From: Thalassospiraceae bacterium LMO-JJ14
GTDB taxonomy: Bacteria > Pseudomonadota > Alphaproteobacteria > Rhodospirillales > Casp-alpha2
NCBI GenBank assembly: GCA_021555105.2
Contig: CP134604.1
Location: 1,798,001-1,862,000, forward strand
DNA length: 64,000 bases
Direction of reading: 5' to 3'
How positions within the stretch are numbered: position 1 is the first letter of the stretch; each line of letters opens with the position of its first letter. Below are positions 41,597 through 51,412 of the stretch, in pieces. Position numbers and translations under genes: made by a program. The notes beneath the pieces are model-generated. The model had not been told where the DNA came from, did no database searches, and saw nothing but the letters and a program-made list of their open reading frames with translations.

Positions 41597-43357
41597 ATGA
41601 AAATCGACCTCACCGAAACGCTGAAACGCGGCATCGCTCTGCATCAGGCGGGGAATCTCGGGCAGGCGGCGGCGGCATATCAAACGATTCTGGACGTGGC
41701 GCCCGGGCACGCCGATGCGCTGCATCTGTCCGGGCTGATCGCGCATCAGCAAGGCGACAATGACCGTGCCGTCGCGCTGATTTCGCAGGCGATCGGGTTC
41801 GATGGCAAGGTGGTTCTGTATCACGCCAATCTGGGCCGGGTCCTGAAAGCTTCCGGCAATGACGAAGCCGCGGTCGAGGCCTTCCGGCATGCCGTGCAGC
41901 TGGAACCGGACAGCGCCGCCCTGCATGCCGATCTGTCGTCCGCGTTGCTTGGTGCCGGCGAAGCCGATGCGGCGCGGGCGCGGGCCAATCTTGCGCTCGA
42001 ACTCGATCCCGCGTCGGCGGAAGCCTGGGTCAATCTGGGGCTTGCGTTGCAGGACCTGTACGGCCCGGCCCACGATGACGCCGTGAACGCTTTTCAACGC
42101 GCCATTGCCCTGTCGCCAAACCTGGCCGGTGCGCACCTGGGACTTGGCGTCGCCTTGCATGAAGCGGGGGACGGGGCGGCGGCGAAGCAGGCTTACGGCA
42201 AAGCCGTTGCGCTTAACCCGGATTTTGTCGAAGGGCACTGCAATCTCGGCAATCTGGCACGCGACGACATGGATTTCGAGGCTGCCGTCGCACATTACCG
42301 CGCGGCACTCGCGATCGATCCGGCGCAGGCCACGGTGTGGGGGAATCTGGCGGTCGCTTTGCAAGAATCGGGCAATCTCGAAGAAGCGCTGCGTGCCTAC
42401 GATCGTGCCATGGAACTGACTCCGGAAGCCCCCGACATCCGCCGCAACCGCGGCATGGCGCTGCTGGCCAGAGGGCATTTTGTCGAAGGTTGGCGGGATT
42501 ACGAATACCGCTGGCAAACGGCGCGGTTCAGGAAATTGCAGCGCGACTGGCCGGTGCCGATATGGGACGGCGGCGATCCGACCGGCAAGCGCATACTGGT
42601 GCATGCCGAACAGGGGCTTGGCGATACCCTGCAGTTCTGCCGCTACCTGCCGATGCTGAAGAAACTCGGGGCGGATGTCGTGTTCGAATGCGCCGACAGT
42701 CTGCGCCCGCTTATAGAGACCATGCCCGATGTCGATGCCGTCATCGCGCCGGGGGACGCAATTCCGAAAATCGATTTTCACGTACCCTTGCTCAGCCTGC
42801 CGGGACTGTTCGGCACCACGGTTGAGAGCATTCCCGCCGACGTACCGTACCTGACGGCGCCGCCGGTCAGGCGGGCGAAATGGCAGCGGATATCCGCCGC
42901 TTGGCCATCAGGAGCGAAGATCGGCATCGCCTGGCGCGGCAGCCCGGACCACCCCCGCGATGCGGTTCGCTCACCGGGGCTGGCGCCGTTCATGGCGCTG
43001 ACCGCTCTGGACAATGTGCACCTAGTGTCTTTGCAGAAAGAAGGCGGCGCCGAGGAACTGGCGATGACCGAAGGCGCGGCACGGATCATCGACCCCGGGG
43101 CGGATATCGGCGATTTTGCGGATACGGCGGCGCTGATGCGCGGACTGGATTGCGTTGTGTCGTGCGACAGCGCGCCCCTGCATCTGGCGGGCGCGCTCGG
43201 CATCGGGGCCTTTGCCGTTCTGCCGCATGTGGCCGAATGGCGCTGGGGAACGGCAGGGGACACGACGCCCTGGTATCCGGGGATGACGCTTGTGCGTCAG
43301 CCGTCACCCGGCGATTGGGAGAGCGTGTTTGGTGAAGTCAAAGAACGTTTTGGCTAA
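41597..43357 (+). CDS. TPR protein with C-terminal glycosyltransferase-like domain
   Basis: 586-aa protein. About eight tetratricopeptide repeats fill residues 1-290 (L-H-Q-A-G-N-L-G-Q-A-A-A-A-Y, and later S-G-N-L-E-E-A-L-R-A-Y-D-R-A). A GT-B-type domain follows, with L-V-H-A-E-Q-G-L-G-D-T-L-Q-F near 335, I-G-I-A-W-R-G-S-P near 440 and V-S-C-D-S-A-P-L-H-L-A-G-A near 520. This architecture is common in alphaproteobacteria and probably modifies a protein or surface glycan. ATG at 41597 is preferred. The 175-bp space to the divergent ligase holds both promoters. Confidence 0.85.
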   Translation: MKIDLTETLKRGIALHQAGNLGQAAAAYQTILDVAPGHADALHLSGLIAHQQGDNDRAVALISQAIGFDGKVVLYHANLGRVLKASGNDEAAVEAFRHAVQLEPDSAALHADLSSALLGAGEADAARARANLALELDPASAEAWVNLGLALQDLYGPAHDDAVNAFQRAIALSPNLAGAHLGLGVALHEAGDGAAAKQAYGKAVALNPDFVEGHCNLGNLARDDMDFEAAVAHYRAALAIDPAQATVWGNLAVALQESGNLEEALRAYDRAMELTPEAPDIRRNRGMALLARGHFVEGWRDYEYRWQTARFRKLQRDWPVPIWDGGDPTGKRILVHAEQGLGDTLQFCRYLPMLKKLGADVVFECADSLRPLIETMPDVDAVIAPGDAIPKIDFHVPLLSLPGLFGTTVESIPADVPYLTAPPVRRAKWQRISAAWPSGAKIGIAWRGSPDHPRDAVRSPGLAPFMALTALDNVHLVSLQKEGGAEELAMTEGAARIIDPGADIGDFADTAALMRGLDCVVSCDSAPLHLAGALGIGAFAVLPHVAEWRWGTAGDTTPWYPGMTLVRQPSPGDWESVFGEVKERFG

Positions 43358-43363
43358 TACGTC

Positions 43364-43441
43364 GTCATTCCGGCGCAGGCCGGAATCCAGTTTTCAAAGT
43401 ACATTGATTGCACCCTGGACCCCGGCTTTCGCCGGGGTGAC
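43364..43441. repeat. paired intergenic palindromic repeats (bidirectional terminator candidates)
   Basis: Two copies in opposite orientation: ATTCCGG-cgcagg-CCGGAAT (within 43364-43390) and CCCCGGC-ttt-cGCCGGGG (within 43415-43441). They lie between the converging TPR and phnY genes. Same family as 531-600 and about 3940-3975. Confidence 0.65.
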
Positions 43442-43479
43442 ATCGGGTGGCTTGATCGGATGGTGTACTTAAGTGGAAA

Positions 43480-44931
43480 TCACTGCCACGGCATCGAGAA
43501 GGTTTTGACGTTGGTGAAGCTCTTCATCGCTTCGATGACGCCTTCCTTGTAGCCGAGACCGGAATCCTTGACGCCGCCGAAAGGCGACATCTCGATGCGG
43601 TAGCCCGGGACTTCCCAGATGTTGACGGTGCCGTGCTGCAGTTCGTTGATGAACCGCGTGATGTAATCAAAGCGGTTCGTGGCGACCCCCGACGACAGGC
43701 CGAAGTTGGTGCCGTTGGCTACGCGAATGGCATCGTCGATATCCTTGATACGCATGATCGGGATGGCCGGACCGAAGGTTTCTTCGGTGACCAGTTCCAT
43801 TTCAGGCGTCACGTGATCGACAACGGTCGGCGGGAAGATCGCACCCTCGCGGTCATTGCCGTGCAGCAGCGTGGCACCTGCCTTGACCGCGTCATCGACG
43901 CGGCGCTGGAAGGTGATGGCGGCATTTTCGGTGATGACGCAGCCGACATCGGTGTCGGCGTCGGTCGGATTGCCGGCCTTGAGTTTCTTGGCCTTCTCGA
44001 CACAGGCGGCGGCGAATGCGTCGGCGATGCTTTCGTGCACCAGAATGCGTTTCACCGCCGTGCAGCGCTGGCCGGAGTTCTTGGTTGCACCGGCAACGGC
44101 CATGGTGGCGGCACGGTCGATATCGGCGTCTTCCATGATGATGAACGGCGCGTTGCCGCCCAGTTCGAGCACGGTGCGGCGGTATCCCGCTTTTTCGGCG
44201 ATCATCTTGCCGACCGGTACACCGCCGGTGAAGGTGATCAGATCGATGTTCGGGTCGGTGATCATGGAATCGCCGATTTTCCCCGGCAGGCCGGTGACGA
44301 TGTTGAACATTTCCGGCGGCAGGCCGGCTTCATACAGCACGTCTGCCAGCAGAATGGCGGTCAGCGGCGTCAGTTCCGTCGGCTTGCAGACCATCCGGTT
44401 GTTGGTGGCGATGGACGGCGCGATCTTGTGCGCAACCATGTTGAGGGGGTGGTTGAACGGGGTGATGGCGGAAATCACGCCGAGCAGCGGCTCGCGCTGG
44501 GTGAAGATTTTGCGGCGCTGGCCGTGCGGCGTCAGATCGCAGGAGAAAATCTCGCCGTCATCCTGAATACACAGCTGACCGGAAAGATGGAACACATCGA
44601 ACGCGCGCCCGACTTCGTACAGGCTGTCTTTCTTGGACAGACCGCATTCCGCCGTGATCACATCGGAAATCTCGTCCTTGCGGGCAACCAGAAGCTCCGC
44701 CGTTTTCATCAGGATCTGCTGACGCTCGTAGCGGGTCAGGTTCGGCTTGAACGCGGCGGCCTTCTTGAAGGCATCGGCGATCTGTGCCGGATCCGCATTC
44801 GGAACCGTACCGACAACACTGCCGTCATAGGGGTTCAGAACCTCGATACGTTCATCGCTGTCGACGTGCTGGCCCGCGATCCGCATGGTTTCGTGTCGGG
44901 GCTGGAAGGTTTGTTCTGAGTGCGCGTCCAT
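43480..44931 (-). CDS. phnY: phosphonoacetaldehyde dehydrogenase
   Basis: 483-aa NAD-dependent aldehyde dehydrogenase. It converts phosphonoacetaldehyde, made by PhnW, to phosphonoacetate. Catalytic Cys lies in N-S-G-Q-R-C-T near 285 and the general-base Glu in L-E-L-G-G-N-A-P-F near 250. T-P-F-N-H-P-L-N near 155 is a phosphonate-family feature. Last gene of the phnW-phnA-phnY run, 18 bp after phnA. The specific assignment rests on both similarity and this context. Confidence 0.93.
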   Translation of the reverse strand: MDAHSEQTFQPRHETMRIAGQHVDSDERIEVLNPYDGSVVGTVPNADPAQIADAFKKAAAFKPNLTRYERQQILMKTAELLVARKDEISDVITAECGLSKKDSLYEVGRAFDVFHLSGQLCIQDDGEIFSCDLTPHGQRRKIFTQREPLLGVISAITPFNHPLNMVAHKIAPSIATNNRMVCKPTELTPLTAILLADVLYEAGLPPEMFNIVTGLPGKIGDSMITDPNIDLITFTGGVPVGKMIAEKAGYRRTVLELGGNAPFIIMEDADIDRAATMAVAGATKNSGQRCTAVKRILVHESIADAFAAACVEKAKKLKAGNPTDADTDVGCVITENAAITFQRRVDDAVKAGATLLHGNDREGAIFPPTVVDHVTPEMELVTEETFGPAIPIMRIKDIDDAIRVANGTNFGLSSGVATNRFDYITRFINELQHGTVNIWEVPGYRIEMSPFGGVKDSGLGYKEGVIEAMKSFTNVKTFSMPWQ

Positions 44932-44949
44932 GATGAAATTCTCCGATTT

Positions 44950-46197
44950 TCAGGAAACGTGATTGAGAGCGACATCGAAGATGTCGAAGTTACGCAGCTG
45001 ACGACCGCCCGGCAGCTCGCCCAGCGGCTTGGTGACGATCAGCGGCACGGTCTGTTCCGTGACCCCGCCGTGCGAACGCAGCGGTTCTTTCAGTTGCGAC
45101 AGATCGTGACGGTCGGCACTGGTGCCGAGCACCTTGGATTTCCCGGAAACGACGATCAGGTCGCCCAGACGGTCTTCGGGCAGCCCGAAGATGCGGCAGC
45201 CTTCGGCGCGCGGGTAAACACGTTCGATTCCGTCGATCTCGCGAAGCCTGTCGGCAACATCCGCAGCGTCGTCGTCGCCCTTCAGATACACCGTCGCGAA
45301 AGAACCGAGCGCGCCGTGATGCACGACGTAAGGATCGGTGATCGGCAGGATCACACGCGCCTTTTCCACACCCAGCATGTCGTCGAGAACTTCCTGCAGG
45401 TAAATCACATCGGGTTCGCCATCGGCATTGAATTTTGCGTTCATGCCATGGTCGGCGGTCAGCGCAAGCGTTGCGCCCATGGCGTCGAGCTTGGCGAAAT
45501 AACCGTCCATCATCGCATAGAACTGGTTGGCGACGGGGGTGCCGGGGGCGTGCTTGTGCTGAATGTAATCGGTGGTCGACAGATACATCAGATCGGGGCG
45601 CATGCTTTCCATCAGCTTGACGCCGGCATCGAAAATGAACTCGCTCAGCTCGGCGGAATAAACGGACGGAATTTCCCGCCCGACCATGGCCTGGGCGTTG
45701 TCGATGCCGTTTTCCGCCAACGTCGTCTCGTCCGCTTTTTCGGACGAGAAGCTGACCGCGCGGCCGCTTGAAAAGTCGAGGCCATGACCCAACAGCCGGC
45801 GCAGCTTGTCCTTCGCCGTGATGACGCAGATCTTTGCGCCGGCATCGTGAAAAGCCTTGAAGATGGTGTCGACGCGCAGAAACTTGGGGTCATTCATCAT
45901 CACTTCCTCGCCGCTGTCGGGGTCGAGGAAGAAGTTGCCCGAGATACCGTGCACCGCCGGCGGCTGGCCGGTGACGATGGACAGGTTGTTCGGGTTGGTG
46001 AAGCTCGGCACGACACAATGCGCGCGCAGATCGGCACCTTTTTCGAGAGCTTTTTCAAGGAACGGCATATGCCCGCCGGCAATCGCCTGTTCGATGTAAT
46101 CCGGCTCGGAGCCGTCGATGCAGACAACCACGACAGGTGTTTTTGGCCAGTTGTATGTACGGCCGTTCACGGTCACGGTTTTGTTGATGCTGTTCAT
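44950..46197 (-). CDS. phnA: phosphonoacetate hydrolase
   Basis: 415-aa alkaline-phosphatase-superfamily metalloenzyme that splits the C-P bond of phosphonoacetate to acetate and phosphate. C-I-D-G-S-E-P-D-Y (about 27-35) gives the first metal Asp. The nucleophilic Thr is in P-S-F-T-N-P-N-N near 67, and D-Y-I-Q-H-K-H and A-D-H-G-M-N supply further Zn ligands. It lies between phnW and phnY, completing the PhnWYA pathway. Confidence 0.95.
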   Translation of the reverse strand: MNSINKTVTVNGRTYNWPKTPVVVVCIDGSEPDYIEQAIAGGHMPFLEKALEKGADLRAHCVVPSFTNPNNLSIVTGQPPAVHGISGNFFLDPDSGEEVMMNDPKFLRVDTIFKAFHDAGAKICVITAKDKLRRLLGHGLDFSSGRAVSFSSEKADETTLAENGIDNAQAMVGREIPSVYSAELSEFIFDAGVKLMESMRPDLMYLSTTDYIQHKHAPGTPVANQFYAMMDGYFAKLDAMGATLALTADHGMNAKFNADGEPDVIYLQEVLDDMLGVEKARVILPITDPYVVHHGALGSFATVYLKGDDDAADVADRLREIDGIERVYPRAEGCRIFGLPEDRLGDLIVVSGKSKVLGTSADRHDLSQLKEPLRSHGGVTEQTVPLIVTKPLGELPGGRQLRNFDIFDVALNHVS

Positions 46198-46223
46198 GTT
46201 TCCAACTCTCTCTTACTTGCTTG

Positions 46224-47354
46224 TCAGGCGGCGGCAGGGCGTCCGTTTTGGACCCCCATATCGCTGAGCACGTTGCGGATGACGCCGAGTGCACCCTGCA
46301 TTTGTTCGGCTCCGAGCGCGCCGATGCAGCCGATCCGGAATGACGGTGCGACGGTCAGCTTACCGGGATAGATGATGTAGCCCTGGTCCTTGAGGTGATC
46401 GTAAAACACCTCGAAATCGAAATTCGGATCCTCGGGCATTTTGAAGGTGATGATGATCGGCGCCTGCAGGTGATCGGGCAGCAGGGTTTCGAAACCGAGG
46501 CTGCGCATGCCGTCGATCAGGATGTCGCGGTTTTCCATGTAGCGCTTGAAACGGCCAGGGACACCGCCTGCTTGCAGAAACTGCCGGATCGCCGCATCGA
46601 AAGCGACGATGACATGAGTCGGCGGTGTAAAGCGCCACTGCGCGTTCTTTTCCATGGCCACCCATTGATCGTACAGATCAAGGCTGAGCGCATGGGCATT
46701 GCCCTTGCATCCTTCGAGCGCGGATTTGCGGATCAGCGCGAAGCCCATGCCGGGGACACCTTCAAGGCACTTGTTGGATGACGCCATGACGGCATCGAAC
46801 GTCACCTTTGTGGCATCGAGATCGATGGCACCGAAAGCGCTCATAGCGTCGATGATCAGACTTTTGCCATGTCGCGCGCAGACCTCGGCGATCTCGGCAA
46901 TCGGATTCAGGATGCCCGACGTGGTTTCGCAATGAACCGCCAGCACATGACTGATGTCATGATCTTCGGCAAGTATCTTGTCGAGATACGCCGGGTCCGG
47001 CGGAGTATCTTCCGGCGTTTCATACGTTGTGCAAGTGCGCCCGGCATAACCGAGGATTTTCACCATGCGCTGGCCGTATGCACCGTTGATCAGAACAAGG
47101 GCTCTGCCGTCCTTGGGGATCAGCGTACCGAGTGTCGCTTCGACGGCAAACGTGCCGCTGCCCTGAACCGGGACGCAGACATGCGTGCCTTCGGCGTTGG
47201 CGATTTTCAAAAGATTGGCCCGAACGCGGGCATTGGTTTCGATGAATGTCGCATCGCGCGAGCCCCAGTCGTGCAGCATCGCCTGCTTGGTTTCTGCGCT
47301 GGTGGTCAGGGGGCCAGGGGTCAGAAGCCAAGGATCTCGGTCTGAAGTCGTCAT
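46224..47354 (-). CDS. phnW: 2-aminoethylphosphonate-pyruvate transaminase
   Basis: 376-aa class-V aminotransferase: moves the amino group of 2-aminoethylphosphonate to pyruvate, giving phosphonoacetaldehyde and alanine. L-L-T-P-G-P-L-T-T-S at residue 10 is diagnostic, and the PLP lysine is in A-S-S-N-K-C-L-E-G-V-P-G. GGAGAG precedes the ATG. First gene of the catabolic unit; a terminator at 47427-47471 separates it from the transport genes, so it should have its own promoter in 47355-47426. Confidence 0.95.
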   Translation of the reverse strand: MTTSDRDPWLLTPGPLTTSAETKQAMLHDWGSRDATFIETNARVRANLLKIANAEGTHVCVPVQGSGTFAVEATLGTLIPKDGRALVLINGAYGQRMVKILGYAGRTCTTYETPEDTPPDPAYLDKILAEDHDISHVLAVHCETTSGILNPIAEIAEVCARHGKSLIIDAMSAFGAIDLDATKVTFDAVMASSNKCLEGVPGMGFALIRKSALEGCKGNAHALSLDLYDQWVAMEKNAQWRFTPPTHVIVAFDAAIRQFLQAGGVPGRFKRYMENRDILIDGMRSLGFETLLPDHLQAPIIITFKMPEDPNFDFEVFYDHLKDQGYIIYPGKLTVAPSFRIGCIGALGAEQMQGALGVIRNVLSDMGVQNGRPAAA

Positions 47355-47426
47355 GTTTCTCTCCGCAGGATGATCAATCGTTCGCGAATGCGGACTTTAT
47401 CGGGCATAAACGGTCAAAAGTCCACA

Positions 47427-47471
47427 AATAAAAAGGCCTGCGTAACGAAAATCAGCGTTTTCGCCAGGCCT
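47427..47471 (-). terminator. Rho-independent terminator of the phnST(UV) transport unit
   Basis: On the minus strand AGGCCTG pairs with CAGGCCT (47465-47471 with 47434-47440), with an inner CGAAAA/TTTTCG stem (47446-47451 and 47458-47463), followed by TTTTTATTT. It starts inside the last codons of the permease gene. Confidence 0.8.
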
Positions 47472-49152
47472 GGGTGCGCCGTTGTATGCCGCGCGTCAGT
47501 AGCATGTGCAGCAACCGCACGCCGGCTGCGGTGCTGACGATCATCATGCCCATGGCGGCAGCAGGAGACTGGTCGCCGGCATCGTCCATGTTCAGCACGG
47601 CCACCGAAGCCAGCGTCGTGTCGGATGAATACAGGAACACCACGGCGGACACGGTGGTCATGGCGTTGACGAACAGATACATGGAAATATCAAGCACCGC
47701 CGGTGTGCATACAGGCACGGTGACACGCCAGAAGGTCTTGTAAAACGGCGCCTTCAGGGATTGCGAGACGGCCTCGAATTCCGGGTCCATCTGTTTCAGC
47801 GCCGTCACCGCCGACAGGTGCGAGACCGTATAAAAGTGCGTGATCGTGCAGATCACCAGGATCGGCATGGTGTGATACAGAAAGCCCAGCGGGTTCGACG
47901 GGTGGTTGAAGAAAAATACATAGGCAAGACCGAGCACGAGACCCGGCACCGCCATCGGCACCATGCAAAGAGCCTGCATCACCGTCCGGCCGGTCTTGAA
48001 ACCGCGGCTTTTTTCCACCAGATAGGCGCCGAAGAAGATGATTGCCGTGCCGAAAATCGCGGTCCACGTCGCCAGTTCGATAGAGTTGAAATAAGACGCC
48101 CAGCCGCCGCCGTCCATCAGATCGAAATTGTAGTGCTTGGTTGTCAGGCTCAGGTTGTAGGGCCAGAAGGTGACGACCGATGAGAATATGGCCATCGCCA
48201 GAATGGAAACGATGATAAAACCGACCAGGCAGCAAAACGCCAGCATGATCATGTCGAACTGCCGGTTCGGTTTCGGCTGGAAAGGTACGGCGCGGGCTGA
48301 CAGCAGGGCCACCTGTTTGCGCTGCACCAGCCGGTCGGCGACGAAGGCAAAGGCGGCCGGGATCAGCAGGGCCATGGAGACCACGGCACCCATCTGGAAA
48401 TCATGCCGGCCGACGACCTGTTTGTAGACATCCGTTGCCAGCACGTTGTATTGCCCGCCGACGACCTTGGGGACGCCGAAATCGGTGATGATCAGGGTGA
48501 AGGCGACAAAGAACGCGGACACCAGCCCATAACGCATGCTGGGCAGCGTCACGGTGAAGAACGTCTTGATCTTGCTTGCGCCGAGAACTTCCGAGGCCTC
48601 GTAAAGGCGGGCATCGCTGAGCGACATGCCGATCAGCATTATCGTCATGACGTGCGGGAAAACGTAAAATACCTCGCCCATGACGATGCCGATGGGGCCG
48701 TAAAGCTCGGCGCCGAACAGCCATTCCTTGATGATGCCCTGGTTGCCGAAGAAAAACACCAGCGAGATTGCCGGCAGCAATGACGGCATCAGGATCGGGA
48801 TCAGGGCCACACCCTTGAAAATGCTTTTGAACGGTATGCACGAGCGGGTCAGGGCATAGGCGTAAATAAAGGCAATGACCATTACAATCGCCGAGGCAAG
48901 AAGCGTGACCTTGAAGCTGTTGCCGATCGACCATGACAGTGCGGGCGTCGTCAGATAGGTGATGTAGTTGGCGAGGCCGACAAACTCACCGTGCGAATTC
49001 TGAAAACTTTTCTCGAGCAGGGCATAAAGCGGAAACGCGATGCCGATCAGCAGAAATAGCGCGATTGCGGCCATCGAGGCGCGCATGACGATGTCGTCGC
49101 GGCTGACTTTCGCCTTAACAGGCCGGGAAGTGGCGGCAATGGTATCGGTCAT
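47452..49152 (-). CDS. phnU/phnV: 2-aminoethylphosphonate ABC permease, fused two-domain (PhnU-PhnV type)
   Basis: 566-aa inner-membrane permease with about twelve helices and two binding-protein-dependent transport domains in tandem. EAA-like loops lie near 190 (E-A-S-E-V-L-G-A-S-K) and near 465 (D-P-E-F-E-A-V-S-Q-S-L). In other bacteria PhnU and PhnV are separate; here one chain does both, as in FbpB-like iron permeases. It works with PhnT and PhnS. It starts 10 bp after phnT and ends in a terminator hairpin. Confidence 0.88.
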   Translation of the reverse strand: MTDTIAATSRPVKAKVSRDDIVMRASMAAIALFLLIGIAFPLYALLEKSFQNSHGEFVGLANYITYLTTPALSWSIGNSFKVTLLASAIVMVIAFIYAYALTRSCIPFKSIFKGVALIPILMPSLLPAISLVFFFGNQGIIKEWLFGAELYGPIGIVMGEVFYVFPHVMTIMLIGMSLSDARLYEASEVLGASKIKTFFTVTLPSMRYGLVSAFFVAFTLIITDFGVPKVVGGQYNVLATDVYKQVVGRHDFQMGAVVSMALLIPAAFAFVADRLVQRKQVALLSARAVPFQPKPNRQFDMIMLAFCCLVGFIIVSILAMAIFSSVVTFWPYNLSLTTKHYNFDLMDGGGWASYFNSIELATWTAIFGTAIIFFGAYLVEKSRGFKTGRTVMQALCMVPMAVPGLVLGLAYVFFFNHPSNPLGFLYHTMPILVICTITHFYTVSHLSAVTALKQMDPEFEAVSQSLKAPFYKTFWRVTVPVCTPAVLDISMYLFVNAMTTVSAVVFLYSSDTTLASVAVLNMDDAGDQSPAAAMGMMIVSTAAGVRLLHMLLTRGIQRRTQAWRKR

Positions 49153-49161
49153 ACGTAAAAA

Positions 49162-50256
49162 TCAGTTCCTTGCCGGGTACACAATTGTCAGGTCGGCGGG
49201 CAGGGCGAGGTGAATTTTGCCGCCCGGCGTCATGTCGATTTCGCGCGCCCGTGCAACCGAGACATCGACCATCAGTTCCGACTCGGCACCGTTAACTGGC
49301 ACGGTATGAACGCGGTGGAAGGAGCCCAGGAATTCGACATGTTCAATTGTCAGGTCGATCTGGTTATCGGCGCCGCTGGCACGGCTGCCGGTCAGGATGT
49401 TTTCCGGGCGAATGCAAAGGACGATGTCACTGCCGGTTTGCAGCCCCGGCGGCACGTCGCTGAGTGCGATATCGATCGTGCCGATCCGCGCTGCATTTTC
49501 GGATTGCAGGGTCGCTTCGATGAAATTGGTCGTGCCGATGAAGTCGGCGACGAACGGGGACGCCGGCTCGCTATAGATTTCATAAGGCGAGCCGACCTGT
49601 TCGATCACACCGTTGTTCATGACGACGATCCGGTCGGCCATGGTCAGGGCCTCTTCCTGATCGTGAGTCACCATGATCGTCGTGATACCGATCTTGTGCT
49701 GCAGTTCCTTGATCTCGTGGCGCAGGTGTGTGCGGACCTTGGCGTCGAGTGCCGACAGCGGCTCATCGAGAAGCAGAAGACCGGGTTCCGTCGCCAGCGC
49801 CCGTGCGAGGGCGACGCGTTGCTGCTGGCCACCCGATAATTGTGCCGGATATTTGTCTTCCTGTTCCGGCATGCCGACCAGTTCCAGCAGTTCCGTAACA
49901 CGCTGGTTGGTTTGCTGTTTCGGGAGTTTCTGGTTTTCCAGCCCGTAAGCCACATTGCGGCGCACCGTCAGGTTCGGAAACAGGGCATAGGATTGAAAGA
50001 CGATCCCGAAATCGCGGGACGACGGGGGCAGCGCGGAAATATCGCGCCCCTTTTGAAAAATCTGGCCGCTGGTTTGAATATCCAGGCCGGCAATCGCGCG
50101 GAGCAGGGTGGTCTTGCCGCAACCGGACGGGCCGAGGAAGCATACAAACTCCTTCTCGAAGACTTCGAGCGAGATATTCTTAAGCGCTGTGAAATCACCG
50201 AACTTCTTCGTGACGTCTTTGATCTTCAGGTACGGTTCGACGTTTACCGATGCCAT
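49162..50256 (-). CDS. phnT: 2-aminoethylphosphonate ABC transporter ATP-binding protein
   Basis: 364-aa ATPase. Walker A is G-P-S-G-C-G-K-T-T near 38, the signature is L-S-G-G-Q-Q-Q-R-V-A-L-A-R, Walker B is L-L-L-D-E-P-L-S-A-L-D, and H-loop T-H-D is present. A C-terminal TOBE domain (from about 250) has I-R-P-E-N-I-L. ATG at 50256 is preferred to an earlier GTG at 50289 because it gives the family N-terminus. It energises import through the fused permease. Confidence 0.9.
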   Translation of the reverse strand: MASVNVEPYLKIKDVTKKFGDFTALKNISLEVFEKEFVCFLGPSGCGKTTLLRAIAGLDIQTSGQIFQKGRDISALPPSSRDFGIVFQSYALFPNLTVRRNVAYGLENQKLPKQQTNQRVTELLELVGMPEQEDKYPAQLSGGQQQRVALARALATEPGLLLLDEPLSALDAKVRTHLRHEIKELQHKIGITTIMVTHDQEEALTMADRIVVMNNGVIEQVGSPYEIYSEPASPFVADFIGTTNFIEATLQSENAARIGTIDIALSDVPPGLQTGSDIVLCIRPENILTGSRASGADNQIDLTIEHVEFLGSFHRVHTVPVNGAESELMVDVSVARAREIDMTPGGKIHLALPADLTIVYPARN

Positions 50257-50322
50257 GTTTGTTCGTGCCCCCTGCAAGCTGCAAACCACATTAGCGTAAT
50301 GAAGTTACAATTTAAATGGATC

Positions 50323-50349
50323 GCCCCGGGGGAAATTTCCGCCCGGGGC
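50323..50349 (-). promoter_or_regulatory. intercistronic hairpin between phnS and phnT
   Basis: GCCCCGGG (50323-50330) pairs with CCCGGGGC (50342-50349), with no T-run. Such stems after a binding-protein gene usually slow decay or partly stop transcription, giving more binding protein than ATPase. Confidence 0.6.
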
Positions 50350-50374
50350 TTTCCAGTTTCGTTATCCGGACCGC

Positions 50375-51412
50375 TTACTTCGGATCGGACTTGCTGTCGT
50401 AGCGCTTGCGCCATTCATCCAGAATACGGATGCGGTTGGCGGCGGCCCAGGCAAAGTCGTTGTTGATCATTTTGCCTTCGATCCCGGCCGGGAAGTTCGG
50501 AACCGGCTTGGATTTGCCTTTCATGGACACGACGGCATACGACTCGTTGTACATCGCCATGGCTTTTTCGCTGACGGACCAGTCGGCCAGTTTTTTCGCG
50601 GCGTCCAGATTCTTGGTGTTGTGAACGATGGCAAAAGCTTCGAGGTCCCAGCCAACGCCCGGTGTCGGCGCGATGACTTCAAGCGGTGCACCTTCGGACT
50701 TCGACTTGGCGCCACGATAGGCGAAAGATACACCGATCGCCGTTTCGCCGCGCGCGGCCAGTTTGCACGGTGCGGAACCGGAGTGCGTGTAGCGCGAGAT
50801 GTTCTCGTGCAGGGCATCCATGTATTTCCACGCAGCGTCTTCACCCATCATTTGCATCCAGCTCGAAACATCGAGGAAGCCGGTCCCCGACGAGTTCGGG
50901 TTCGGCATGATGACATGGCCCTTGTAGACCGGCTTGGTCAGGTCGTTCCAATCGGTCGGGATCGGCAGATTGGCTTTTTTAGCTTCGACGGTGTTATAGC
51001 AGACCGAAGCAATCCACGCGCGCTGGCCGACCCACTGCGGGGCCTTGTTGACCTGGTCGTAGAATTTCGACTCAAGCTTGTCGAGACCCTTCGGTGCATA
51101 ACCCTGGAAGTAGCCTTCGTTGCCGAGCAGCATCAGGCTGGTGGCGGCGAGGCCCCACACAACGTCGGCCTGCGGGTTGTCTTTTTCGGCCATCAGTTTC
51201 GATGTCACGATACCGGTGGAATCGCGGATCCAGTTGATGGTGACGCCTGGGGTGTCACTTTCGAAGGCTTTTTTGAAACCTGCCAGTTCATCGGCTTCGA
51301 CGGCGGTGTAAACGGTCAGTTCGACTGCCGAGGCCGGTGTTGCGGACATGATGCCGAGGGCGGCGGCCCCGAGCGTCATGCTTTTGAGAAATTTTGAAAA
51401 TCCTGCATTCAT
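50375..51412 (-). CDS. phnS: 2-aminoethylphosphonate-binding periplasmic protein
   Basis: 345-aa ABC solute-binding protein. Signal peptide 1-28 ends A-T-P-A-S-A, and the mature part starts V-E-L-T-V-Y-T-A-V-E-A-D-E, typical of PhnS and ferric-type binding proteins. W-I-R-D-S-T-G and P-N-P-N-S-S-G-T-G-F phosphonate/oxyanion contacts are visible. ATG at 51412 gives the signal peptide. First gene of the transport unit; its promoter region carries two CAATATTG sites. Confidence 0.9.
   Translation of the reverse strand: MNAGFSKFLKSMTLGAAALGIMSATPASAVELTVYTAVEADELAGFKKAFESDTPGVTINWIRDSTGIVTSKLMAEKDNPQADVVWGLAATSLMLLGNEGYFQGYAPKGLDKLESKFYDQVNKAPQWVGQRAWIASVCYNTVEAKKANLPIPTDWNDLTKPVYKGHVIMPNPNSSGTGFLDVSSWMQMMGEDAAWKYMDALHENISRYTHSGSAPCKLAARGETAIGVSFAYRGAKSKSEGAPLEVIAPTPGVGWDLEAFAIVHNTKNLDAAKKLADWSVSEKAMAMYNESYAVVSMKGKSKPVPNFPAGIEGKMINNDFAWAAANRIRILDEWRKRYDSKSDPK

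Noticed and set aside
41558-42781. 407-codon frame antisense to the TPR-glycosyltransferase
   Set aside because: Antisense to repeated TPR codons, which easily leave frames open.
43633-44919. Long open frame antisense to phnY
   Set aside because: Shadow of a gene with clear aldehyde dehydrogenase motifs; no domain of its own.
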